Positions 1 to 7,877 of a stretch of DNA of 40,515 nucleotides are shown one piece after another (position 1 is the first letter of the stretch; the number at the start of each line of letters is the position of its first letter). Under the pieces are notes generated by a model. That model did not search any database, had not been told where the DNA came from, and was given only the letters and a program-made list of their open reading frames with translations. Made by a program: the position numbers and the translations under genes. The stretch is from positions 1 through 40,515 of the forward strand of contig CAMBEJ010000033.1 in assembly GCA_945865375.1 (NCBI GenBank), in the 5' to 3' direction. This stretch comes from Akkermansia muciniphila (GTDB lineage Bacteria > Verrucomicrobiota > Verrucomicrobiia > Limisphaerales > F1-80-MAGS106).

Positions 1-120
1 TGCGATGAATGGCCCTCGGAGAGCCGGATGCGGGAAAACCGCCTGTCCGGTTCGATGAGGGGCGAAGCGAGACGGTCATTGGCCTGTGCCTCTCAATCCG
101 TCCGCTTCGCCTACTCTACT
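1..120 (+). mobile_element. 3' end of a group II intron (domains V and VI); body lies upstream of the window
   Basis: Bases 21-53 have the form of group II intron domain V: about 33 nt, beginning GAGCCGGA with the AGC triad and ending TCCGGTTC, which pair. They enclose an inner GCGG/CCGC stem with an A-rich loop. Bases 61-111 form a strong second hairpin that fits domain VI: GGCGAAGCG (61-69) pairs with CGCTTCGCC (103-111), and GACGG (71-75) pairs with CCGTC (98-102). The tail CTACTCTACT (111-120) resembles the 3' ends of bacterial group II introns, so the splice junction is probably between 115 and 121. The intron-encoded reverse transcriptase/maturase, if present, would be left of base 1 on the same strand. 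The exact boundary and intron class cannot be fixed from this fragment. Confidence 0.8.
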
Positions 121-220
121 CAATTTCCAAAAGTGTCGCTGTAGTGCTAGGCAGCCTGCGCCTCGAAGTGATCCTCTGGCCACCTAGCCACTCGCCCGTG
201 GTTTTTCTGCCGTTCTCAGC

Positions 221-1009
221 TCAATTCTTCGGCCCGTCGATGAGGAAGGTGTAGCCCGGGCCGTTCTGGAAATCCGGCGCATCAGGAAAGGCTCGGAGGA
301 ACCCCACGTGACCATCGACGAAGGCGACGTTGCCCCAGCCCAGAACTTTGTCATGATGCCAGTAGGCGTGTTGGAACGGCAGGGCCTTAGCACCAGGCGC
401 TTCGGTCACCCAACCGAACATGCCGAAAGGATAATCGTTGGCCAGCACGACGAGGCTCGGCGAACGCACATCGGTGCCCTTTTTTCCGTGCAATCCCTTG
501 GTTCCGTTTTCGTTCCCGCCGCTGTTGTAAAAATAGCTGTTGCCAAAAGTTTCGAACAGCGACGGCTTCCGATCCGCAGCCCATCGTCCTTTGGTCGCGC
601 CTTTGTCGTTCGGACAACGAAAAACGCGGAACACACCTTCGTTGTCCTTGTTGTTCACACGACGGTCCACGGAAACATAGGGATTGATGAAACGAAGTTC
701 CTCGAGATATTCGGTGCCTTTCTTGCCGCCCCAACCGTAGTACGAAAGGACGGGACCGTCCCGATGCGCGGGAAACCGCTGGTCGGCGTCATCCAGGTAA
801 AGCGCGTTGGCGAGACCGAGTTGACGCAGATGCGCTGAGCAAGCCACGCGTTGGGACATTTTCTTGGCTCGACTCAGCGCGGGCAGCAACATCCCCGCAA
901 GAATGGCGATGATCGCGATGACGACGAGCAGCTCAATCAAGGTAAACCCCCGGGGCGGGGAATCTCGGTGCCGGGCGGGACCCATGGCAAATGGAATTGT
1001 GAGCGCCAT
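221..1009 (-). CDS. Prepilin-type N-terminal cleavage/methylation domain protein (type II secretion pseudopilin-like)
   Basis: This is a 262-residue protein with a class III signal: a short charged leader ending in Gly, then [20 protein letters not shown], the prepilin peptidase site plus hydrophobic helix. The C-terminal half carries the phrase [11 protein letters not shown]. That phrase is typical of the large family of DUF1559/GspG-like proteins expanded in Verrucomicrobia and Planctomycetes. The protein is expected to be processed by prepilin peptidase and exposed at the inner membrane or cell surface; its individual function is unknown. The reading frame is open further upstream, but the extra residues look non-coding. 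ATG 1009 (or 985) puts the leader at the usual length. It lies about 100 bp from the group II intron end, on the opposite strand. Confidence 0.88.
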   Translation of the reverse strand: MALTIPFAMGPARHRDSPPRGFTLIELLVVIAIIAILAGMLLPALSRAKKMSQRVACSAHLRQLGLANALYLDDADQRFPAHRDGPVLSYYGWGGKKGTEYLEELRFINPYVSVDRRVNNKDNEGVFRVFRCPNDKGATKGRWAADRKPSLFETFGNSYFYNSGGNENGTKGLHGKKGTDVRSPSLVVLANDYPFGMFGWVTEAPGAKALPFQHAYWHHDKVLGWGNVAFVDGHVGFLRAFPDAPDFQNGPGYTFLIDGPKN

Positions 1010-1292
1010 CATACGGAAGTCGGAGTGCTTTGATGAACTCTTACAGAATGGGGTTGACCAACGCCAACAAATTCGGCTCTTCGCTTTTTCAACGGACAAC
1101 CTCCGCAAACTCCTGGGAACAAACCATGGCGGCCCATCCGTTCAGCGGAACTCCTTCCCAACGGTTTCTTTCCATCAGTCTTGCTAGGACTCTTCGCGTA
1201 GCACGGGCGATGAACTCAATCTCACACCCCGGTGCGGTCCACTGGTTTCTCGACTACTTGGAGATATTTGAACGGTGATCGTCGTGGCAACT

Positions 1293-1538
1293 TTACCTGG
1301 TTCTCTTGACTTGCCTTCGGGGGACCTGCTCGCAAAGCGTGGCGACTTCTTCGATCAAAAGCGAGTGGATGTGGCGCGGACGCTCGTTCTCGTCGGTGAC
1401 GATGACCCAGGCTCCTTTTGGCGACACCAAAATGAAATCCGGGTGAGGCACAGGCAACCGCTCTCCCCCATTGGTCCGAATTTCGTAAGGTCGGAAGGGA
1501 ACGGCCCTGTTAAACTCCCGAATGGTTTCTATCAGCAT
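1293..1538 (-). CDS. Small conserved hypothetical protein
   Basis: An 81-residue protein beginning MLIETIREFNRAVPFRPYEI. It contains RTNGGERLPVPHPDFI, then a beta-strand-like stretch (ILVSPKGAWVIVT) and a basic C-terminus. I recognise the pattern as a small uncharacterised soluble family that occurs singly in many environmental bacteria, but I cannot assign a function. The internal ATG at 1538 is preferred over the upstream ATG because the family pattern begins there. It has no signal peptide or membrane segment. Its start lies within 30 bp of the end of the upstream helicase remnant. Confidence 0.6.
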   Translation of the reverse strand: MLIETIREFNRAVPFRPYEIRTNGGERLPVPHPDFILVSPKGAWVIVTDENERPRHIHSLLIEEVATLCEQVPRRQVKRTR

Positions 1539-1907
1539 CACTCCCGAACATATTTCCCTTGTTGACTTTGACAAGCCGAACTTGGAGGAGGAGTTGAGGG
1601 CGCGAATGAATATCGGCGTTCTGCAATAACTCCCTCAGAACCATCGAAGCGAGCGACGCTCCACTCTCTGCCATCTCCCCCAGAAAGGTCCCGATGGACC
1701 TTTCAATATTGTAGACCTGTCCAGCCACTTTACCGATTTGTGGTTGCAGAGGCACGGTTAGTGTTTTCGTGCGGAGCCGCTCGCGCTGTTCGGGATTTAG
1801 GAGGACCGTCCACTTCTCCCACGGGAAATCCAGGGCGCGCTTGAGTTCATCGACGTTGGTCAACAAGCGGAAGCAGCGTTGCGCATCGGGACGAGTCGGC
1901 GAGTAGA
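1510..1907 (-). pseudogene. Remnant of a UvrD/superfamily I-type helicase, joined to unrelated coding-like sequence
   Basis: Reading leftward from about 1907, one frame gives SPTRPDAQRCFRLLTNVDEL followed by KRALDFPWEKWTVLLNPEQRE. That resembles the segment just before the Walker A region of a UvrD-like helicase family: a PDAQRRFR-type stretch, then an LDFPWEKWTVFLHPxQR-type stretch. The ATP-binding region does not follow. The frame continues into about 75 unrelated residues and stops at 1510. The 5' side is cut by the hairpin element at 1908-1997. No full-length gene can be made from the sequence, so this is called a remnant. An ORF from the TTG at 1866 (118 codons) remains formally open. 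Confidence 0.55.
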
Positions 1908-1997
1908 GTGGAAGCGGCTTCCAGCCGCTTTTTGTCTTCTGGAAAGCGGCAGGATGCCGCTTTTTGTCTTCTGCAAGCGGCAGGATGCCGCTTCCAC
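1908..1997. repeat. REP-like element of three tandem palindromes
   Basis: Three 17-bp palindromes occur in a row. The first is AGCGGC-TTCCA-GCCGCT at 1913-1929; the second and third are both AGCGGC-AGGAT-GCCGCT, at 1945-1961 and 1976-1992. The two spacers share the identical 12-mer TTTTGTCTTCTG. The whole is bounded by GTGGAAGC on the left and its complement GCTTCCAC on the right. The element can therefore fold either as three small hairpins or as one large one. It interrupts the helicase remnant. It is non-coding and resembles a bacterial REP/BIME-type element. Confidence 0.85.
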
Positions 1998-2076
1998 TTT
2001 CGAATCACGGCGGATCTCCCACTCCTGCCAGGTCTTCTTGAGCGCGGCGTTGATCGGTCCTGAACCCTGAACCTGG

Positions 2077-4299
2077 TCACTGACCACTGATTATCTGCAC
2101 CGCGCAATACTTATAGCTCGGCTGCCTTGAGTGGGGGTCGACGACCTGGAGCGTCAACTGGTTGGTTTCCGGGAAGTGCATGGGTATGAACAACTGGCCT
2201 TGCTGGACGGAGGCGGTGACGAGGGCGGAGGCGGTGATGGTGGCACGGCGCGATGCCACCTGGATTTTTTGGCCGCTGTGAATTCCACGCGCCGCCGCGT
2301 CCAGAGGGTTGATTTCCACGTAAATCGAGTCAGGACTCAGCCGACGCAGCATGTCCGATTTCGAAGTGCGTGTGAGTGTGTGCCATTGGGCGCTTGATCC
2401 GCGGCCTGTGAGGAGGATGAATGGAAAATCTGAGGTAGGGGTTTCAGGCGGCGGCGTCGGGTTGTCGAAGAGGAATCGCGCGCGCCCATCTTCATGAAAA
2501 AAAATGGAGTCCTCAAACAATCTCCGTTCAACTGCGGGGCGCGGGGAGGAGGTTTCAGGACTGGCGATGTGATCCGACCAAGGCCATTGAATGCCGCCGC
2601 AGGCATCGAGCATCTCGTAGCCTTGGATCCCAGTGAAATCACAGGGGAGATCGCGGGACAATTCTTTGAGCAGATCGAACGCCGCCTCTGGAGAGGACCA
2701 TCTGTGACGCCAGTCCCCAACATTCCAGGCATCGGCGATGACCTGAAAGATGCGGAAATCGCTCAAGGCTTGGCCGGGTGCCCTCCGGATTTGTTTTACC
2801 AGGCCGAGCCGTCGCTCGGAGTTGATGAAAGTGCCTTCCTTCTCTCCCCACCCGGCGGCTGGAAGGAGCAGGTGCGCGAACGCCGCGGTTTCCGTCGTGG
2901 CATACAGATCCTGCACCACGAGGAACTCCAGTTTCTTCAAAGCTTCACGCGCCGATTCCTGCTGGATCCAGGAATGAGCCGAATTGGTGGCCACGACCCA
3001 GAGTCCTTTGATGGTTCCATCCTGGATCCCATCGATGATTTGATCATAGGCAAAACCTTTTTCGCCGCGAATGGCGTCGTCCTGCATTCCCAATATCCGC
3101 GCCACGTCGGCGCGATGTGCCGGGTTAGCGAAATCGCGGCCACCCAGCAGGCTCGTGGCATTGCCAAATAAGCGGGAACCCATCGCATTGCACTGGCCGG
3201 TGATGCTGTTGGCACCCGTTCCGGGCTTTCCGATGTTCCCTGTAAGCAGTGCCAGGTTGATGATGGCCTGGGCTGTCCGGGTGGCCTCATGGCCCTGGTT
3301 GACGCCCATGGTCCACCAGAAGCTGACTCGTTTGCCCGAGGCCAGCGCGTGGATGAATCGGTCGAAATCCGCTTTCTCAAGTCCCGTATGTTGGAGGACG
3401 CGTTCCTCGGTAAAACTTTCCACGAAACTGGAAAATTCATCAAAGCCTGTGGTGTGGTCTCGGACGAAGGATTTGTCCACGGCATCCCGGGCGAGCAACG
3501 CCCGGGCGAGGCCATAAAACAAGACCAGGTCGGATTTTGGCAAGATGGGCAGATGCAACGTGGCGTTCATCGCCGTCTCGGTTTTGCGAGGGTCCACCAC
3601 GATGATCTGAGGCTTCCGTTCGTTCATGAGAACGCGCTGCCAAAGTATGGGATGGGCGACGCAAAGGTTGGATCCCACAAAAACGAGGACATCCGATTCC
3701 TCGAAATCGGAGTAGGCGTAAGGGGGTGCGTCAAAGCCGAAGCTCTGTTTGTAGGCGACGTGAGAAGTGGCCATGCATTGGCGCGTGTTGGAGTCGTAGT
3801 GAATCCCCTGCATCCCGAAACGGAACAGGCTGCCGAGCAGCGCCATTTCCTCGGTGGCCATTTGTCCGGTGCTGAGGCAGGCGATGCTGTCCTTTCCACA
3901 CCGGGCCTGGATGCCTTGAAAGGAGTGAACAAACTGCGCGACCGCATCACCCCAGGAAACGGGTTTCAACTGACCGTAGCGATCACGCATCAAGGGTGTA
4001 GTCATCCGATCCGGCGCTGCCAGCGGCGCCAGGGATTCCCACCCCTTTGGGCACGCCATGCCCAGATTGACAGGGTATTCGGAAGCGGGCGAAAGATGGA
4101 TTGCCTCACCGTCGCGCAGGTGGGCTGTTAACCCACATCCTGTCGAGCAAAACCCGCAGACCAAGGTGGTGGTTGAATCCGCGTCGAGACCCTTGGGCAT
4201 CATTCCCAGGCCGAACTTCGACGGGGTTTGGATCAGGTCCGCCGTTTGCGGGCCATTCCGGTAATGAAGAAAGGAAGGTAAGAGAAAGTTTGGGTTCAC
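2077..4299 (-). CDS. nasA: Assimilatory nitrate reductase catalytic subunit (molybdopterin oxidoreductase)
   Basis: A 740-residue cytoplasmic molybdoenzyme that should reduce nitrate to nitrite. The N-terminal [4Fe-4S] motif is C48-x2-C51-x3-C55-x27-C83, followed by K85 in ACPKGW, the conserved lysine of the Nas/Nap group. Molybdopterin-binding segments follow, including DVLVFVGSNLCVAHPILWQR and the SITGQCNAMGSR stretch; the C-terminal molydop-binding domain starts near FILLTGRGSSAQWH. There is no twin-arginine signal, which separates it from periplasmic NapA. The GTG start at 4299 is chosen because it overlaps the stop of the upstream ferredoxin/DmsC gene as GTGA. The frame is open 20 codons further up but only inside that gene. 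It is the last gene of the nitrate operon. It lacks the extra C-terminal [2Fe-2S] domain of some NasA proteins, consistent with electron delivery by the neighbouring Fe-S subunit. Confidence 0.9.
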   Translation of the reverse strand: MNPNFLLPSFLHYRNGPQTADLIQTPSKFGLGMMPKGLDADSTTTLVCGFCSTGCGLTAHLRDGEAIHLSPASEYPVNLGMACPKGWESLAPLAAPDRMTTPLMRDRYGQLKPVSWGDAVAQFVHSFQGIQARCGKDSIACLSTGQMATEEMALLGSLFRFGMQGIHYDSNTRQCMATSHVAYKQSFGFDAPPYAYSDFEESDVLVFVGSNLCVAHPILWQRVLMNERKPQIIVVDPRKTETAMNATLHLPILPKSDLVLFYGLARALLARDAVDKSFVRDHTTGFDEFSSFVESFTEERVLQHTGLEKADFDRFIHALASGKRVSFWWTMGVNQGHEATRTAQAIINLALLTGNIGKPGTGANSITGQCNAMGSRLFGNATSLLGGRDFANPAHRADVARILGMQDDAIRGEKGFAYDQIIDGIQDGTIKGLWVVATNSAHSWIQQESAREALKKLEFLVVQDLYATTETAAFAHLLLPAAGWGEKEGTFINSERRLGLVKQIRRAPGQALSDFRIFQVIADAWNVGDWRHRWSSPEAAFDLLKELSRDLPCDFTGIQGYEMLDACGGIQWPWSDHIASPETSSPRPAVERRLFEDSIFFHEDGRARFLFDNPTPPPETPTSDFPFILLTGRGSSAQWHTLTRTSKSDMLRRLSPDSIYVEINPLDAAARGIHSGQKIQVASRRATITASALVTASVQQGQLFIPMHFPETNQLTLQVVDPHSRQPSYKYCAVQIISGQ

Positions 4300-5984
4300 A
4301 GATTCCCTGGCATTTTGAACGTGGTGACCGTGCGGAAAAAGAGCGAACGCTCGACGCATTCGCCCGCCACAATCAAGGTCAGCGCGGCCAGTGAGGTGAT
4401 CGGAGAGGCCGCGGGGTTCACGAGGCAGAAGAGCGGCAGCGCCACCCCCCCGAGCCAGCCAAGGGCCATTCTTGATCGGGACCAGCCACCCAGTCTCCCA
4501 GTCATCAAGCGCTCAGAACGCTCCAACTGCCAGGCGGGGGAGCCGACCTTGTTCATCTCGCTTGTGGGTTCTCCATCCCGTTCCATGGGCAAATTGGCGA
4601 GGTGTTCCGCCGCGAATTTGAGCAATTGAAATGTTGCCAGCATGGCACCCAGAAACCATTCTGCGCGGCCTTCCAGCGTGCCCAGCACCCACGCGCAACC
4701 GGTTCCCAGGAGAGCGGTCGTTCCAAAAAACTTTGAAAAGGTTCGCCACCCCTTCCAGGAGACGCGCTTTGTGTCCTGATAGATCATGGAAGAGCAGGCA
4801 ACCGAGAGCACCCCGATGCCGGCGGTCAGGCAGGCGACGGGGACCCTGAGCGCCGACGCCCAGGGGGTGTGAAAGCACGTGAGCACCAGGGTGGACAACG
4901 CCAAAGGCACGAGTCCTGAGAACGCCACGATTTCGCGGCTCAACCACGAGGTTTTCAAGCCGAGGAAAGCGCGCCATGCTTTGAGCGGACGCCCCAGGTG
5001 AAACACGCTGGCAACCAGCCCCGCAAGCAGTAGCACGGAACTCATGGCGGCCATGATGACTGGCGACCCAAGGCGGTTGTGCATAAGGGGAAACATCAGG
5101 GAAATGCCCACGCTCATCTGGGTGAGCACGAGCATGGCAATCAGCGGCACATGAGCGGGTTGAGGTTTTGTCGTTCCAGCATCGGCGGAAGTGATTGCCT
5201 GGGGGAATGGGCGACCCGACACATATCGAGTGGTGGGGACTGTGATCGAGGGAAGCGGCGAGACCGGTAGGAACAGGGGTGTTGGGATAGTCCGAAGCGC
5301 GTCGGATGAGGCGCGCCGTTTCCGATCCCCTCGAAACTGTGTGGCTTGGTCTTCCTGATTCACGATGGAGATACGAATCGCTTCGTTAGGGCATGCTTGG
5401 GCGCAGGCGGGGGCTTCGCCCACGGCGAGGCGCTGGCTGCACATATCGCATTTCCTGACGATGCCTCGTTTGACGGAGTACTTTGGCACCTCGTAAGGGC
5501 ACTTAAGGATGCAGTACTGGCAACCGATGCACTGATCGTCAAGATGGCGAACGATGCCGGTGACAGGATCTTTCTCGTAAGCCAGAACGGGGCAGCCGTT
5601 GAGGCAGCCAGGGTCCACGCAGTGGTGGCAGGCGGTGGTGACGGTCTGCTGGTACGGCTGACGCCAGTCCTCGCCTAACAAGAGTCCGGTTTCCCGCCAG
5701 GCTTCGTCCTCATCCAATCCGTTTAGAGAATGACATGCCGTGACGCAGGCTTTGCAGCCGGAACAACGATCCAGATCCACCTCAAACCCATACTGCTCCC
5801 CTTTGTCAGGCTTTGTGAGCGGGATAAGATGTTGGTAGGAGATGCCGTGGGCTGCTGGATTCACCGACTCGTGCCATCGAGAGAACCGGTCGACGGCCGT
5901 GAGAGATTGTTGTTCGGCGAGGAGCGCATCGATCAACGTTTTCGTGTCCTTGTGGTGCTGGGGTTTCGTGGGGGATTCAATCAT
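4296..5984 (-). CDS. Fused four-cluster ferredoxin / DmsC-type membrane anchor, probable electron donor to nitrate reductase
   Basis: A 562-residue fusion. Residues about 67-210 are a DmsB/NrfC-like ferredoxin domain with sixteen cysteines in four sets: C74/77/80/84, C119/122/127/131, C152/155/158/162 and C179/182/194/198. After a Pro/Thr-rich linker, residues about 275-555 are a DmsC-type polytopic quinol-oxidising anchor with several hydrophobic helices and the family phrase FHLGRPLKAWRAFLGLKTSW. There is no twin-arginine or Sec signal, so the Fe-S domain should face the cytoplasm, as does the nitrate reductase. It overlaps nirA upstream by ATGA (5981-5984) and nasA downstream by GTGA (4296-4299), implying tight translational coupling. 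Inferred role: pass electrons from (mena)quinol to the Mo subunit. In canonical DMSO reductase, B and C are separate polypeptides and face the periplasm. Confidence 0.85.
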   Translation of the reverse strand: MIESPTKPQHHKDTKTLIDALLAEQQSLTAVDRFSRWHESVNPAAHGISYQHLIPLTKPDKGEQYGFEVDLDRCSGCKACVTACHSLNGLDEDEAWRETGLLLGEDWRQPYQQTVTTACHHCVDPGCLNGCPVLAYEKDPVTGIVRHLDDQCIGCQYCILKCPYEVPKYSVKRGIVRKCDMCSQRLAVGEAPACAQACPNEAIRISIVNQEDQATQFRGDRKRRASSDALRTIPTPLFLPVSPLPSITVPTTRYVSGRPFPQAITSADAGTTKPQPAHVPLIAMLVLTQMSVGISLMFPLMHNRLGSPVIMAAMSSVLLLAGLVASVFHLGRPLKAWRAFLGLKTSWLSREIVAFSGLVPLALSTLVLTCFHTPWASALRVPVACLTAGIGVLSVACSSMIYQDTKRVSWKGWRTFSKFFGTTALLGTGCAWVLGTLEGRAEWFLGAMLATFQLLKFAAEHLANLPMERDGEPTSEMNKVGSPAWQLERSERLMTGRLGGWSRSRMALGWLGGVALPLFCLVNPAASPITSLAALTLIVAGECVERSLFFRTVTTFKMPGNL

Positions 5985-7783
5985 TCTTGGGTGAACATTT
6001 CTTGAAGGTTCCCGATATCACGGCGCGTTGTGAACGTCTGGAAGGGTTCTCCGATTTCACGATGCTTGATGAATGCGAGCAGCATTTTCTCAAGGGTGGG
6101 TTTGAGCTCATCGAAACTGAGCCCCTGAAACACCATCCTTCCCAAAGCCTGTTTCTGGCCGAATCCTCCGCCCACGAACACATGATAGCCCTCTCTCGAT
6201 TCGCCTTGCAGTTTGACTTTGGTCCCAAGCAATCCGATGTCACCCATGTAATGCTGCGCGCATGAATTGGGGCAGCCCGTGAGATGGATGTTGATGGGCA
6301 CGTCGAGTTTCACGCGTCGCTCCAGGTAGTCCATCAACTCGATTGCATGCCCCTTGGTGTTGGAGCTTGCGAACTTGCAATAGCTGTTCCCGGTGCAGGC
6401 CACAAATCCGCCTCGCACGTTGGAGGCTTTAGCGGGCATACCCATTTTAGAGAGCGCCCGAGTGACGGTTTCCACGAACTGCTCAGGAACATTTGGGATG
6501 ATAAAGTTCTGCCACACCGTCAGCCGTATTTCACCCGAGCCGTACAGGTCAGCAAGCTCGGCGAGCCTGGTGAGCTGCTTGGCAGTGAGCTGCCCGACGG
6601 GCACTGAAGCCCCAATATAAAAGAGGCCTGGATGTTTCTGCGAGTGAACACCCAAGTGAGTGTGAGCGACGTCCGTCGTGGGTGTGGACGTGGGTGTGGG
6701 AACTTGTGTCTGTCCCGCCGGAACCGCATCCGTCGGAATGCGAAGCAATCGGAACCCTAACAGCTTTTCAGTTTCGTCCAGGTATCGATCGAGACTCCAA
6801 GTCTCAAGCAGATGCTTGAGGCGGGCTCGTTTGCGATCGGAACGATCCCCATGGGCAATGTAAACCTTCAACAATGCGACCGTGGTTTTAAGAGCGTCCG
6901 CAGGCGCGATCAGCACATTCAAGTCGCGACCGAAGCACTTGTGGCCCGTGGCGCCTCCGAGTGCGACTCGGTAGTAAACCCCGGCGGCCAGTTGATCCGT
7001 CAGCACGCTTCCGGCTCGCGCGCTCCCCGATTCGGATTTTGGACACACGCGCACGGCGGTGAAACCGACGTCGTTGGTGTCTTCCACGCTGCTGATAGGG
7101 CCACCGCCGTTGAACGCGATGTTGAACTTCCGAGGGAGGTTGGAGAACTCGCGGTTGTTCAAAAGCACGTGAGCCAACTGATGAACCATCGGCAGTGGGT
7201 CAATCAATTCCTCCGCGTGCAGACCGCTCGTTGGATCGCAAGTGAGGTTGCGAACGTTGTCGGCACCCGCTCCTTTTGTGTGCAACCCCACGGACTGGAT
7301 GCGGTGGAGAAATTCGGGCGTGTGGCGCGGCTCTATCAATCGGAGCTGCAGATTGGCGCGGGTTGTGATCTGGATGTAGCCTGAGGTCAGCTCCTGGGAG
7401 ATCCTGGCGATTTCGCGTAATTGGAAACTCCTGAGCTGGCCCCCCGGAATTCTTAGGCGAGCCATGTAAGCTTCCTTGCCGGGCGCGAGATAAAAGAGTC
7501 CGTGCCATTTGAATCGGAAGAGGTTTTCTTTGTCGGGTGGCTGATTGCCAGCCGCAAACTCTAGCAACGTCGAATAGGAATCCAAGGGATGCAGCTCGTG
7601 CTTGATCCTTTCCTCCAACGTTCGCTCCGTTTCTGAGGGGGCCACCTTCGAGACGGGATTGGGCTCGGTATCCTCAAATGAAAACCCGCGATTCTTCAAC
7701 CCATTGAAAAACCCGTCCAGATAGGAGGACTGCTCCATCGTGAGCGCTTGTCCGCTGATTTCTTTAAGTGGGAAGGTGGACAT
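5981..7783 (-). CDS. nirA: Siroheme [4Fe-4S] nitrite reductase (NirA family)
   Basis: A 600-residue enzyme of the nitrite/sulfite reductase hemoprotein family, predicted to reduce nitrite to ammonium with six electrons. The siroheme/[4Fe-4S] cysteines are C463 and C469 (CTGNSYC) and C504 and C508 (TGCPNSC), followed by the typical DIGLLG. The duplicated ferredoxin-like half-domains are present, the first near FYLAPGKEAYMARLRIPGG. No flavin or NAD(P)H domain is fused, so it needs an external donor; the CysJ-like gene just upstream is the obvious candidate. Residues 15-29 carry TMEQSSYLDGFFNGL, a motif also found at the flavoprotein's N-terminus. ATG 7783 is chosen over the upstream in-frame start because the family pattern begins there. 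The family also includes sulfite reductases; context with nitrate transport and NasA favours nitrite. Confidence 0.88.
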   Translation of the reverse strand: MSTFPLKEISGQALTMEQSSYLDGFFNGLKNRGFSFEDTEPNPVSKVAPSETERTLEERIKHELHPLDSYSTLLEFAAGNQPPDKENLFRFKWHGLFYLAPGKEAYMARLRIPGGQLRSFQLREIARISQELTSGYIQITTRANLQLRLIEPRHTPEFLHRIQSVGLHTKGAGADNVRNLTCDPTSGLHAEELIDPLPMVHQLAHVLLNNREFSNLPRKFNIAFNGGGPISSVEDTNDVGFTAVRVCPKSESGSARAGSVLTDQLAAGVYYRVALGGATGHKCFGRDLNVLIAPADALKTTVALLKVYIAHGDRSDRKRARLKHLLETWSLDRYLDETEKLLGFRLLRIPTDAVPAGQTQVPTPTSTPTTDVAHTHLGVHSQKHPGLFYIGASVPVGQLTAKQLTRLAELADLYGSGEIRLTVWQNFIIPNVPEQFVETVTRALSKMGMPAKASNVRGGFVACTGNSYCKFASSNTKGHAIELMDYLERRVKLDVPINIHLTGCPNSCAQHYMGDIGLLGTKVKLQGESREGYHVFVGGGFGQKQALGRMVFQGLSFDELKPTLEKMLLAFIKHREIGEPFQTFTTRRDIGNLQEMFTQE

Positions 7784-7877
7784 AAGCCTGGAGCAAAAGA
7801 TTTGGGACGGATGACGGGTCACGGGTGACCATTAATGGCGAAGGGTTGTTTACAAATCGCAAATCTGAAATCGGAAA
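7784..7877. other. Short intergenic gap with AAATC-type direct repeats
   Basis: This 94-bp gap between nirA and the flavoprotein gene contains a run of near-direct repeats (AAATCGCAAATCTGAAATCGGAAATC, split here as about 7854-7880). It also contains a small palindrome, GGTCACGGGTGACC, near 7817-7830. No promoter could be supported. It is one of the two longest gaps within the minus-strand nitrate operon. Confidence 0.45.

Noticed and set aside
1908-1997. Repeat-spacer array resembling a CRISPR
   Set aside because: Units are palindromes of 17 bp with nearly identical short spacers. No cas gene is nearby.
3289-4131. 280-codon plus-strand frame opposite nasA
   Set aside because: It is a shadow of the nitrate reductase coding sequence, with no motif or ribosome site.
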